DNA from: Streptomyces sp. AC550_RSS872
GTDB taxonomy: Bacteria; Actinomycetota; Actinomycetes; Streptomycetales; Streptomycetaceae
NCBI RefSeq assembly: GCF_019049285.1
Contig: NZ_JAGMUL010000198.1
Span: forward strand, 91,486 to 155,485
Length of the DNA stretch: 64,000 bases
Direction of reading: 5' to 3'
The translations under genes and the position numbers were made by a program. The notes below the pieces were generated by a model that was given only the letters and a program-made list of their open reading frames with translations, was not told where the DNA came from and did not search any database. Shown here in pieces: positions 23,607 through 31,022 of the stretch (position 1 is its first letter; every line of letters begins with the position of its first letter).

Positions 23607-24613
23607 GCAAGCCCGTCAAGGCGGCAGTTCTGAGTGCTGGTTCGTGGGGGACCGCCTTCGGCATCGTCCTCGCCGACGCGGGATGCGAGGTCACCCTGTG
23701 GGCGCGTCGCCCCGAGGTCGCCGACGCCATCAACTCGACCCGTACGAACCCGGACTACTTCCCCGGCGTCGAGCTCCCGCAGGGCATGCGGGCGACCACC
23801 GACCCCGCTCAGGCCATGGCGGGCGCCGACTTCACGGTGCTGTCCGTCCCGTCCCAGACCCTGCGCGCCAACCTCGCCGAGTGGACGCCGATGCTGGCGC
23901 CGGGCACGGTCCTGGTGTCCCTGATGAAGGGCGTCGAACTCGGCACCGCCATGCGGATGAGCGAGGTCATCGAGGACGTGGCCAAGGTCGGCCAGGACCG
24001 CATCGCCGTGGTCACCGGGCCCAACCTGGCCCGCGAGATCGCCGCGCGGATGCCGGCCGCCGCGGTGGTCGCCTGTACCGACGAGTCCGTCGCGCAGCGC
24101 CTCCAGAGCGCCTGCCACACGCCGTACTTCAGGCCGTACACCGAGACCGACGTGGTGGGCTGCGAGCTGGGCGGTGCCGTGAAGAACGTCATCGGGCTCG
24201 CCGTCGGCATCGCGGACGGCATGGGCCTCGGCGACAATGCCAAGGGCTCGCTCATCACGCGCGGCCTCGCCGAGACCGCCCGGCTGGGGGTCGCGCTGGG
24301 TGCGGACCCGCTGACGTTCGCCGGACTCGCGGGCCTCGGCGACCTGGTGGCGACCTGTTCCTCGCCGCTGTCCCGCAACCACACCTTCGGCACCAACCTC
24401 GGCAAGGGCATGACCCTCCAGGAGACCATCGCGGTTACCAAGCAGACCGCTGAGGGCGTCAAGTCCTGTGAGTCGGTGCTGGATCTGGCCCGCCGGCACG
24501 GCGTCGACATGCCCATCACGGAGACGGTCGTCGGCATCGTCCACGAGGGCAAGCCGCCCGTGGTCGCCCTCAAGGAGCTCATGTCGCGCAGCGCGAAGTC
24601 CGAGCGACGCTAG
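23603..24613 (+). CDS. gpsA: NAD(P)H-dependent glycerol-3-phosphate dehydrogenase
   Basis: GpsA of 336 residues, reducing dihydroxyacetone phosphate to sn-glycerol-3-phosphate for phospholipids. The N-terminal Rossmann motif is AVLSAGSWGTAFGIVLAD, with Ser where GxGxxG often has Gly. The substrate-binding helix is GAVKNVIGLAVGIADGMGLG with the catalytic Lys, followed by NAKGSLITRGLAE. GTG 23603 overlaps the plsC stop by 4 bp. Both products feed phosphatidate synthesis. Confidence 0.96.
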   Translation: MSKPVKAAVLSAGSWGTAFGIVLADAGCEVTLWARRPEVADAINSTRTNPDYFPGVELPQGMRATTDPAQAMAGADFTVLSVPSQTLRANLAEWTPMLAPGTVLVSLMKGVELGTAMRMSEVIEDVAKVGQDRIAVVTGPNLAREIAARMPAAAVVACTDESVAQRLQSACHTPYFRPYTETDVVGCELGGAVKNVIGLAVGIADGMGLGDNAKGSLITRGLAETARLGVALGADPLTFAGLAGLGDLVATCSSPLSRNHTFGTNLGKGMTLQETIAVTKQTAEGVKSCESVLDLARRHGVDMPITETVVGIVHEGKPPVVALKELMSRSAKSERR

Positions 24614-24632
24614 GCGCTCCGCTGGGGGTGCC

Positions 24633-24720
24633 GTGGGGGTTGTCTTTCGGCTGCGGCGCCGTTGTGGTTGCTCGCGCAGTTCCTCGCGCCCCTTCGGGGG
24701 CCCTCCGGGGGCGCTGCGCG
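24633..24720. repeat. dispersed GCGCAGTTCC-type repeat between gpsA and ddl
   Basis: GGTTGTCTTTCGGCTGCGGC, then GCCGTTGTGGTTGCTCGCGC and AGTTCCTCGCGCCCCTTCGG. It shares the left part with 21901-21940 and the right part with 402-421 and 17261-17282. A GGGGGCCCTCCGGGGG segment can form a short hairpin that may terminate gpsA. Confidence 0.65.
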
Positions 24721-24781
24721 AACCGCCAGCCGTCAACGGGCGCTGACTCCGGCCCCTACCACCGGGTACTCTCAACGCGAT

Positions 24782-25939
24782 ATGAGCACCGAGAACCTCC
24801 CCCAGAGCCCTGGCCAGCCGCCCCGCAAGCCGCGCGTGGCCGTCGTGTTCGGCGGTCGCAGCTCCGAGCACGGGATCTCCATGGTCACCGCCGGCGCCGT
24901 CCTGCGCGCCATCGACCGGACGCGGTACGACGTGCTGCCGATCGGCATCACGCGTGGCGGCCGCTGGGTGCTCACCGCCGACGATCCCGAACGTATGGCG
25001 ATCACCGACCGCCGTACGCCCGAGGTCGACGACCTCGCCGAGTCCAGTGAGGGCGGCGTGGTCCTCCCCGTCGACCCCGCGAGCCGCGAAGTGGTCTACA
25101 GCGAGCCCGGATCGGTGCCCAAGGCCCTCGGTGACGTCGACGTCGTCTTCCCGGTGCTGCACGGCCCGTACGGCGAGGACGGCACCCTCCAGGGCCTCCT
25201 GGAGCTCTCCGGCGTGCCGTACGTGGGCTCGGGCGTGCTCGCCTCGGCCGTCGGCCAGGACAAGGAGTACATGAAGCGGGTGTTCACCTCGTTCGGGCTC
25301 AAGGTGGGCCCGTACGTGGTGATCCGGCCGCGCGAGTGGGAGCGGGACGAGTCGGCCGCCCGCAAGAAGATCGTCGACCTCGCCGGCGAGCACGGCTGGC
25401 CGCTCTTCGTGAAGCCCGCGCGCGCGGGTTCGTCGATCGGCATCACCAAGGTCGAGGACATGGCCGGCCTGGACGAGGCCATCGCCGAGGCCCAGCGGCA
25501 CGACCCGAAGATCCTCGTCGAGGCGGCGCTGCGCGGCCGTGAGATCGAGTGCGGTGTGCTGGAGTTCGAGGACGGCCCGCGCGCCTCCGTACCGGCCGAG
25601 ATCCCGCCGCCGGACGCGCACGCGTACTACGACTTCGAGGCCAAGTACATCGACTCCACGCCCGGCATCGTGCCGGCCCCGCTGACGCCTCAGGAGACGG
25701 CCGAGGTGCAGCGGCTCGCGGTGGACGCCTTCGAGGCGGCCTCGTGCGAGGGCCTGGTGCGCGCGGACTTCTTCCTCACCGAGGACGGGGAGTTCGTGAT
25801 CAACGAGATCAACACGATGCCCGGTTTCACGCCGATCTCGATGTACCCGCAGATGTGGCAGGCGAGCGGGATCAGCTACCCGGACCTCGTGGACCGGCTG
25901 ATCCAGGCGGCGCTGCGGCGTTCCACCGGGCTCAGGTAG
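24782..25939 (+). CDS. ddl: D-alanine-D-alanine ligase
   Basis: ATP-grasp ligase of 385 residues joining two D-alanines for peptidoglycan precursors. Ddl landmarks are VVFGGRSSEHGISMVTAG at the N-terminus, FPVLHGPYGEDGTLQGLLEL, the ATP-binding FVKPARAGSSIGITKVED, and the C-terminal NEINTMPGFTPISMYPQMW. The length is at the long end because of an N-terminal Pro/Gln-rich extension and an insertion near residue 75, typical of Streptomyces Ddl. Start ATG 24782. The 3' end overlaps the convergent lipoprotein gene by 8 bp. Confidence 0.95.
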   Translation: MSTENLPQSPGQPPRKPRVAVVFGGRSSEHGISMVTAGAVLRAIDRTRYDVLPIGITRGGRWVLTADDPERMAITDRRTPEVDDLAESSEGGVVLPVDPASREVVYSEPGSVPKALGDVDVVFPVLHGPYGEDGTLQGLLELSGVPYVGSGVLASAVGQDKEYMKRVFTSFGLKVGPYVVIRPREWERDESAARKKIVDLAGEHGWPLFVKPARAGSSIGITKVEDMAGLDEAIAEAQRHDPKILVEAALRGREIECGVLEFEDGPRASVPAEIPPPDAHAYYDFEAKYIDSTPGIVPAPLTPQETAEVQRLAVDAFEAASCEGLVRADFFLTEDGEFVINEINTMPGFTPISMYPQMWQASGISYPDLVDRLIQAALRRSTGLR

Positions 25940-26465
25940 GGCCCGCCACGGTCAGGTCGGCGATCCCCGTGGGGATCGCCTTCTTGATGGCCGGAGCCAG
26001 GTCGATCAGCACACCCGAGCTGTCCAGCCCCTCGGGCACGGTGACCTCGACGTACGCGCGGCGGCTCGCGGAGGTGAACCGGTACCCCCCGCCGTCCTGC
26101 TTCTCCATCAGCCACTTGACGTCTTCCACACCCCCGGCCACCGCGTCCGGATCCCGGCCCTCGGCCACCTTGGGGTCGATCATCTTCGGCGGCCGTACGA
26201 CACCGCAGCGCAGTATGATCGCCGGGTCGTCTCCCCAGCCCGCGGTCAGCGGGGACGCGGGCGAGGGATCCGCACGGCGCTCACCGTCGACCTTGGCCGG
26301 CAGTGCTTTGTCGAGGTTCTGACACAGCTTCGCCGCCGTCGCGCCGGGACTGGGAACCGCCGCCGACGCGCTGTCGTCTGCTGATGAGCAGCCCGCGGCG
26401 GTGATCAGCAGGACGAGCGCGGGCAGCCCGAGGACAGAAGTGTGCCGGTGACGGAAAACGTTCAC
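25932..26465 (-). CDS. DUF3515 family putative lipoprotein
   Basis: Secreted protein of 177 residues. Charged N-terminus (MNVFRHRHTS), hydrophobic core (VLGLPALVLLITAAGC) and a lipobox-like AAGC with Cys26, so export and lipid anchoring are likely. The mature part contains CQNLDKALPAKVDG and WGDDPAIILRCGVVRPP, matching DUF3515 proteins of actinobacteria. Two further cysteines (near residues 48 and 87) may form a disulfide. Function unknown. Position next to ddl is conserved in Streptomyces (recalled) and hints at an envelope role. Confidence 0.8.
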   Translation of the reverse strand: MNVFRHRHTSVLGLPALVLLITAAGCSSADDSASAAVPSPGATAAKLCQNLDKALPAKVDGERRADPSPASPLTAGWGDDPAIILRCGVVRPPKMIDPKVAEGRDPDAVAGGVEDVKWLMEKQDGGGYRFTSASRRAYVEVTVPEGLDSSGVLIDLAPAIKKAIPTGIADLTVAGPT

Positions 26466-26485
26466 CGGCCAAGGGTAGACGGGGG

Positions 26486-26719
26486 CTACAGATGTACGAC
26501 CGGGCAGGTCAGGGTGCGGGTGATGCCGTCCACTTGCTGGACCTTCGCGACCACCATGCGACCCAGGTCGTCGACCGTGTCGGCCTGGGCGCGCACGATG
26601 ACGTCGTACGGTCCTGTCACGTCCTCGGCCTGGATGACTCCAGGGATCTTGCTGATCGTCTCGGCGACGGTCGACGCCTTGCCGACCTCCGTCTGGATCA
26701 GGATGTACGCCTGTACCAC
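26486..26719 (-). CDS. Lrp/AsnC-type ligand-binding (RAM) domain protein
   Basis: A 77-residue protein consisting only of a RAM effector domain (VQAYILIQTEVGKASTVAET, IPGVIQAEDVTGPYDVIVRA, VDGITRTLTCPVVHL). It has no DNA-binding helix-turn-helix. Such stand-alone RAM proteins bind amino acids and may form hetero-oligomers with full-length Lrp regulators. GTG 26719 lies four bases after GGAGG. It is 20 bp from the lipoprotein gene on the same strand and divergent from thiL. Confidence 0.85.
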   Translation of the reverse strand: MVQAYILIQTEVGKASTVAETISKIPGVIQAEDVTGPYDVIVRAQADTVDDLGRMVVAKVQQVDGITRTLTCPVVHL

Positions 26720-26925
26720 GGAACCTCCAGGGCGGCCACGAGGATCATGTGGGGAAAAGGAACGCCACGGTATCGCGTCGCCGCTCGCCGCGGGGAGACC
26801 TGCGAGGGCCGGGGCTTGCGCGCCGGGGTGCCGGCACGACAGAAGTTGACGTACACCTCGACCGTAGCGAGGACCGAAGTGACGCGCGACCGGGTGCGGA
26901 CAGGGACAGAAGGGGCGTAAGGGCA

Positions 26926-27894
26926 ATGAAGGGCACTGTTGGTGAGCTCGGCGAGTTCGGGCTCATCAGGGAGCTCACCTCCCGTCTCACCACCACCCCG
27001 GCGGTCCGGGTCGGCCCCGGCGACGACGCCGCGGTGGTGGCCGCGCCCGACCGCAGAGTGGTCGCCAGCACCGACATCCTGCTGGAGGGGCGGCACTTCC
27101 GCCGCGACTGGTCCACGGCCTACGACGTCGGCCGCAAGGCCGCCGCGCAGAACCTCGCGGACATCGCCGCCATGGGCGCCGTACCCACCGCGCTGCTGCT
27201 CGGCCTGGTCGTGCCGTCCGAACTCCCGGTGGCCTGGCCGACCGAGCTGATGGACGGCCTGCGCGACGAATGCCAGGTCGCGGGCGCCTCCGTGGTCGGA
27301 GGCGACGTCGTACGGGGCGACTCCATCATGGTGTCGATCACCGCGCTCGGCGATCTGCGCAACCAGGAGCCCGTGACGCGCGCCGGCGCACAGCCCGGCG
27401 ACCTCGTCGCCGTGACCGGCTGGCTGGGCTGGTCCGCCGCCGGATACGCCGTGCTGGCCCGCGGATTCCGCTCGCCGCGCGCCTTCGTCGAGGCCCATCG
27501 GCGCCCCGAGCCGCCGTATCACGCGGGTCCGGCCGCCGCGGGGCTCGGCGCGACCGCCATGTGCGACGTCAGCGACGGGCTGATCGCCGACCTCGGGCAC
27601 ATCGCGGAGGCCAGCAAGGTCCGGATCGACATCCGCTCGGGCGCGATCGACATCCCGTCCCAGATGAACGACATCGGGCAGGCCGTCGGCGTCGACCCCA
27701 TGCAGTGGGTGCTGACCGGGGGAGAGGACCACGCGATCGTCGCGACCTTCCCGCCGGACGTGAAGCTCCCGGCCCGCTGGAAGGTCATCGGTGAGGTCCT
27801 CAACCCCTCCGCGCTGCCCCAGGTGACGGTGGACGGGGCGCCGTGGACCAAGAAGGGCGGCTGGGACCACTTCGGCGGGGACATCGAGTCATGA
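26926..27894 (+). CDS. thiL: thiamine-monophosphate kinase
   Basis: ThiL of 322 residues, the AIR-synthase-type kinase making thiamine diphosphate from the monophosphate. Metal/ATP-binding sites are VRVGPGDDAAVV, STDILLEGRHF, AQNLADIAAMGA and CDVSDGLIADLGHIAE. ATG 26926 is taken as start; an upstream in-frame extension has poor coding character. Its stop shares ATGA with thiD, so the two thiamine genes are translationally coupled. Confidence 0.95.
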   Translation: MKGTVGELGEFGLIRELTSRLTTTPAVRVGPGDDAAVVAAPDRRVVASTDILLEGRHFRRDWSTAYDVGRKAAAQNLADIAAMGAVPTALLLGLVVPSELPVAWPTELMDGLRDECQVAGASVVGGDVVRGDSIMVSITALGDLRNQEPVTRAGAQPGDLVAVTGWLGWSAAGYAVLARGFRSPRAFVEAHRRPEPPYHAGPAAAGLGATAMCDVSDGLIADLGHIAEASKVRIDIRSGAIDIPSQMNDIGQAVGVDPMQWVLTGGEDHAIVATFPPDVKLPARWKVIGEVLNPSALPQVTVDGAPWTKKGGWDHFGGDIES

Positions 27895-28682
27895 TCCCCA
27901 CTGTCCTTACGGTGGCGGGATCCGACTCGGGCGGCGGCGCCGGTATCCAGGCCGACCTGAAGACGATGCTGGCGCTCGGCGTGCACGGCATGAGCGTGAT
28001 CACAACGGTCACCGCGCAGAACTCCCTCGGCGTGCAAGGCGCTTGGGAACTGCCGGTGGAGGCGGTCCGCGCCCAGTACCGCAGCGTCGTGGACGACATC
28101 GGCGTCCAGGCGATCAAGACGGGGATGCTGGCGTCCGCCGAACTCGTCGAGACGGTGGCGGAGTTGATCGGGGGCACGGACGCGCCGGCGGTCATCGACC
28201 CGGTCGGCGTCTCCAAGCACGGGGACCCGCTGCTCGCGGCCTCCGCGCTGGACTCCGTACGCACGAAACTGCTGCCGGTGGCGACCGTGGCGACCCCCAA
28301 CCTCGACGAGGTGGCGCAGCTCACCGGCGTCCACGTCGAGGCGGAGGAGCAACTGCGGGAGGCCGCGGCGGCCGTGCTGGCGTACGGGCCGCGCTGGGTG
28401 CTGATCAAGGGCGGCCATCTGTCCGGGGACGCCGTGGATCTGCTGACCGACGGTTCCGCGGAGCACTGGCTGCGGGCGCCCCGCTACGACAACCGGCACA
28501 CCCACGGCACGGGCTGCACGCTCGCCTCGGCCATCGCCTCGGGGCTCGCCAAGGGGCTGTCCGTGCCGGAGGCGGTGACGGCGGCCAAGGAGTACGTCAC
28601 CGGGGCGATCAAGGCGGGGTTCGCGCTCGGCGAGGGGATCGGGCCGGTGGATCACGGGTGGCGGTTCCGCGAGGGCTCGTAG
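27891..28682 (+). CDS. thiD: hydroxymethylpyrimidine (phospho)kinase
   Basis: ThiD of 263 residues, a ribokinase-fold enzyme phosphorylating HMP and HMP-phosphate. Signature segments are TVAGSDSGGGAGIQADLKTM at the N-terminus, the VIDPVGVSKHGDPLL region, and HTHGTGCTLASAIASGLAKG with the catalytic Asp-equivalent/anion hole. It overlaps thiL by 4 bp. No TPP riboswitch-like element was recognised upstream of the pair. Confidence 0.95.
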   Translation: MIPTVLTVAGSDSGGGAGIQADLKTMLALGVHGMSVITTVTAQNSLGVQGAWELPVEAVRAQYRSVVDDIGVQAIKTGMLASAELVETVAELIGGTDAPAVIDPVGVSKHGDPLLAASALDSVRTKLLPVATVATPNLDEVAQLTGVHVEAEEQLREAAAAVLAYGPRWVLIKGGHLSGDAVDLLTDGSAEHWLRAPRYDNRHTHGTGCTLASAIASGLAKGLSVPEAVTAAKEYVTGAIKAGFALGEGIGPVDHGWRFREGS

Positions 28683-28755
28683 CGACCCGGGTGGTTGCCT
28701 GTCCACGGAGTGACGGGTTCAGGCAACGCCCGGTCGGCCGCCCGGGCACAGCAAA

Positions 28756-28783
28756 AAGCCGGTCCACCGAGGTGGACCGGCTT
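28756..28783 (-). terminator. rpmB: intrinsic terminator of rpmB
   Basis: AAGCCGGTCCACC (28756-28768) pairs with GGTGGACCGGCTT (28771-28783). On the minus strand the stem runs into CTTTTTGC, a canonical U-tract, 43 bp after the rpmB stop. Confidence 0.9.
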
Positions 28784-28825
28784 ACTGCAGCGAACCAGCA
28801 GTGGCCGCGCGCTCAGCTGTTGGCG

Positions 28826-29011
28826 TCAGCGCGAGACCTTGCCGGCCTTGATGCACGAGGTGCAGGCGTTCACGCGCTTCGGCGTCCCGCCGACCACGGT
28901 ACGGACGCGCTGGATGTTCGGGTTCCAGCGACGGGACGTACGGCGGTGCGAGTGCGAGATGTTGTTGCCGAAGCCCGGCCCCTTGCCGCAGACGTCGCAG
29001 TTGGCAGCCAC
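28826..29011 (-). CDS. rpmB: 50S ribosomal protein L28
   Basis: L28 of 61 residues (MAANCDVCGKGPGFGNNISH, SRRWNPNIQRVR). It keeps two CxxC pairs (CDVC and CTSC), so it is the zinc-binding C+ form. In Streptomyces, zinc-free paralogues elsewhere in the genome replace such forms on zinc starvation under Zur. A perfect palindrome lies in its leader. Monocistronic, with its own terminator. Confidence 0.97.
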   Translation of the reverse strand: MAANCDVCGKGPGFGNNISHSHRRTSRRWNPNIQRVRTVVGGTPKRVNACTSCIKAGKVSR

Positions 29012-29047
29012 GGGTCACTCCAAAGACTTCAGATCCACTTACGGTTA

Positions 29048-29065
29048 ATCCCGGCATGCCGGGAT
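29048..29065 (-). promoter_or_regulatory. 18-bp palindrome in the rpmB leader
   Basis: ATCCCGGCATGCCGGGAT is a perfect palindrome 37-54 bp upstream of the rpmB start codon. It could be an operator or a 5' untranslated-region hairpin. Confidence 0.5.
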
Positions 29066-29267
29066 CGAGATCTAGGATCAGAGATCTGAGTGACATTGCC
29101 GGGGGAACGGCCCGATCTGCATCGGGCAACCGGAGCAGCATACAACGACTGCGCCAGTGGAACGAAACTACCATGCCTGCTCAGGGGCCCGCTCCCGGCC
29201 CTCTTCCGGCGCACACCGGCTCTGGGTCTACGCTGCGTGCCACGGTCGGCAGCTCAAGGAGGCGCAG

Positions 29268-30920
29268 GTGGCGCAGGTGCCGCAGACATTCTTCGATGCT
29301 CTCGCGGTGCGCACCTGGTGCGGCCTCGCGCTGGAGTCACTCGGTCGGGCGCGCGAGGAGATCGACGCGATCAACGTCTATCCCGTGGCCGACGGTGACA
29401 CAGGGACGAACCTGTATCTGACCGTGGAGTCGGCGGTCGCGGCCGTGGAGGCCGTGTTCACCGCGTACGACGTGGGCAGGCCCACCCTCGCGGACGCGGC
29501 CCGCGCGATGGCGCACGGGGCTCTCATCGGCGCCCGGGGGAACTCCGGGACCATCCTCGCCCAGTTGCTGCGGGGCATGGCCCAGGTGCTCGCCGGCGAC
29601 GGTGAGACGGCTCACACCGACGGCTCCGGTCTGCGGCTCGCGCTGCGGCACGCGGCGGACTCCGCCCGCCAGGCCGTGGCCCACCCGGTCGAGGGCACGG
29701 TCCTCACGGTCGCCTCGGCCGCCGCGGACGCGGCCGGTGGGGCCGAGGGCGGCGACTGCGGGGCGGTCGCGCGGGCGGCCTACGAGGGCGCAAGTGCGGC
29801 GCTGGCGGCCACGCCCGGGCAACTGGCCGTCCTGGAGCGCGCGGGGGTCGTCGACGCCGGTGGGCGAGGGCTGGTGGCGGTACTGGGGGCGCTGGTGGAG
29901 ACGTTCACGGGGGAGGCGGTCCCCGTGGTGGTGTCCGGGGCACACGCGCGCGTGGAGCCCGAGGCCGAGGAATGCGCCGACACCCCGGACGAGAGCGGCC
30001 CCGCCTTCGAGGTGATCTACCTGCTGGAGGCCGAGGACGCGGCCGTGGACCGGCTCCGGGAGCGGCTCGACGGCCTCGGGGACTCGCTCGTGATCGTCGG
30101 CGGTGACGGGCTGTGGAACGTCCATGTGCACGTCGACGACGCCGGGGCCGCCGTGGAAGCCGGCGTCGAGGCCGGACGGCCGTACCGGATCCGGATCACC
30201 CACTTCGGTGCCGGTGATGTGCACACCACCGGTGCCGAGCGGCCGCCGAGGGAGCGGGCCCAGCGGGCCGTGGTCGCCGTCGTGCCCGGTGAGGGCCTGG
30301 CCGGGCTGTACGGCGAGGCCGGCGCGACCACCGTCCTCGCCCGCCCCGGGGAGCCGCCCGCGAGCGGGGAACTCGTGGAGGCGGTACGGCGTGCCCACGC
30401 GCGCGAGGTCGTGCTGCTGCCCAATGACGCCGAACTGCGCCACACGGCGGCCGCGGCGGCCGAGCAGGCCCGCGCGGAGGGCATCCGGGTGGCACTGATC
30501 CCGACCCGCTCCGCGGTCCAGGGCATCGCGGCGCTCGCCGTGCACGAACCGGAGCGCCGCTTCGACGAGGACGTGGTGTCGATGACCTCGGCGGCCGGCG
30601 CGACCCGCTACGCCGAGGTCGCCGTCGCCGAACGCCAGTCCTGGACCATGGCCGGCATCTGCCAGGCCGGCGACGTCCTCGGCCTCGTCGACGGCGACGT
30701 CGCCGTGATCGGGACGGACGTCACGGCCACCGCCGAGACCGTCCTCGACCGGATGCTCTCGGCCGGCGGCGAACTCGTCACCCTCGTCCTCGGCGACGAG
30801 GCACCCGAGACGATCGCCGAGCACCTGGAAGCACGCGTGCGTGAGGCGTATCTCGCCGTGGACACGGTGGTGTACCGGGGCGGACGGCAAGGGGCGCTGC
30901 TGCTCATCGGCGTGGAGTAA
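29268..30920 (+). CDS. DAK2-domain protein (fatty-acid kinase FakA/YloV-like)
   Basis: Two-domain protein of 550 residues. Residues 1-~200 form a DAK2 nucleotide-binding domain (INVYPVADGDTGTNLYLT, with the metal-binding aspartates, and ALIGARGNSGTILAQLLRGM). The rest carries the C-terminal FakA/YloV-type domains with VHVHVDDAG. In Firmicutes FakA phosphorylates fatty acids bound to FakB; the same activity here is an inference. GTG 29268 is chosen for the GGAGGCGCAG before it. In S. coelicolor, as I recall, it precedes recG directly; here about 5.1 kb separate them. Confidence 0.88.
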   Translation: MAQVPQTFFDALAVRTWCGLALESLGRAREEIDAINVYPVADGDTGTNLYLTVESAVAAVEAVFTAYDVGRPTLADAARAMAHGALIGARGNSGTILAQLLRGMAQVLAGDGETAHTDGSGLRLALRHAADSARQAVAHPVEGTVLTVASAAADAAGGAEGGDCGAVARAAYEGASAALAATPGQLAVLERAGVVDAGGRGLVAVLGALVETFTGEAVPVVVSGAHARVEPEAEECADTPDESGPAFEVIYLLEAEDAAVDRLRERLDGLGDSLVIVGGDGLWNVHVHVDDAGAAVEAGVEAGRPYRIRITHFGAGDVHTTGAERPPRERAQRAVVAVVPGEGLAGLYGEAGATTVLARPGEPPASGELVEAVRRAHAREVVLLPNDAELRHTAAAAAEQARAEGIRVALIPTRSAVQGIAALAVHEPERRFDEDVVSMTSAAGATRYAEVAVAERQSWTMAGICQAGDVLGLVDGDVAVIGTDVTATAETVLDRMLSAGGELVTLVLGDEAPETIAEHLEARVREAYLAVDTVVYRGGRQGALLLIGVE

Positions 30921-30930
30921 CGCCGGCCGG

Positions 30931-30993
30931 GAGCCGGGAGCCGGGAGCCGGGAGCCGGGAGCCGGGAGCCGGGAGCCGGGAGCCGGGAGCCGG
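30931..30993. repeat. nine tandem copies of a 7-bp repeat
   Basis: Nine perfect GAGCCGG units run from 30931 to 30993, with a partial unit before them, between the convergent DAK2 and TPR genes. A 7-bp unit out of phase with codons, in a non-coding spacer, is a candidate variable-number locus. Confidence 0.95.
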
Positions 30994-31022
30994 TAATGGC
31001 CGGCTCGGCCCGCCCGCTCCCA

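Noticed and set aside
26720..26925. TPP riboswitch upstream of thiL-thiD
   Set aside because: No CTGAGA or similar THI-box core was found; the interval is only about 200 bp.
30926..30993. CRISPR-like or recombination site
   Set aside because: A simple 7-bp tandem repeat with no spacers and no associated genes.
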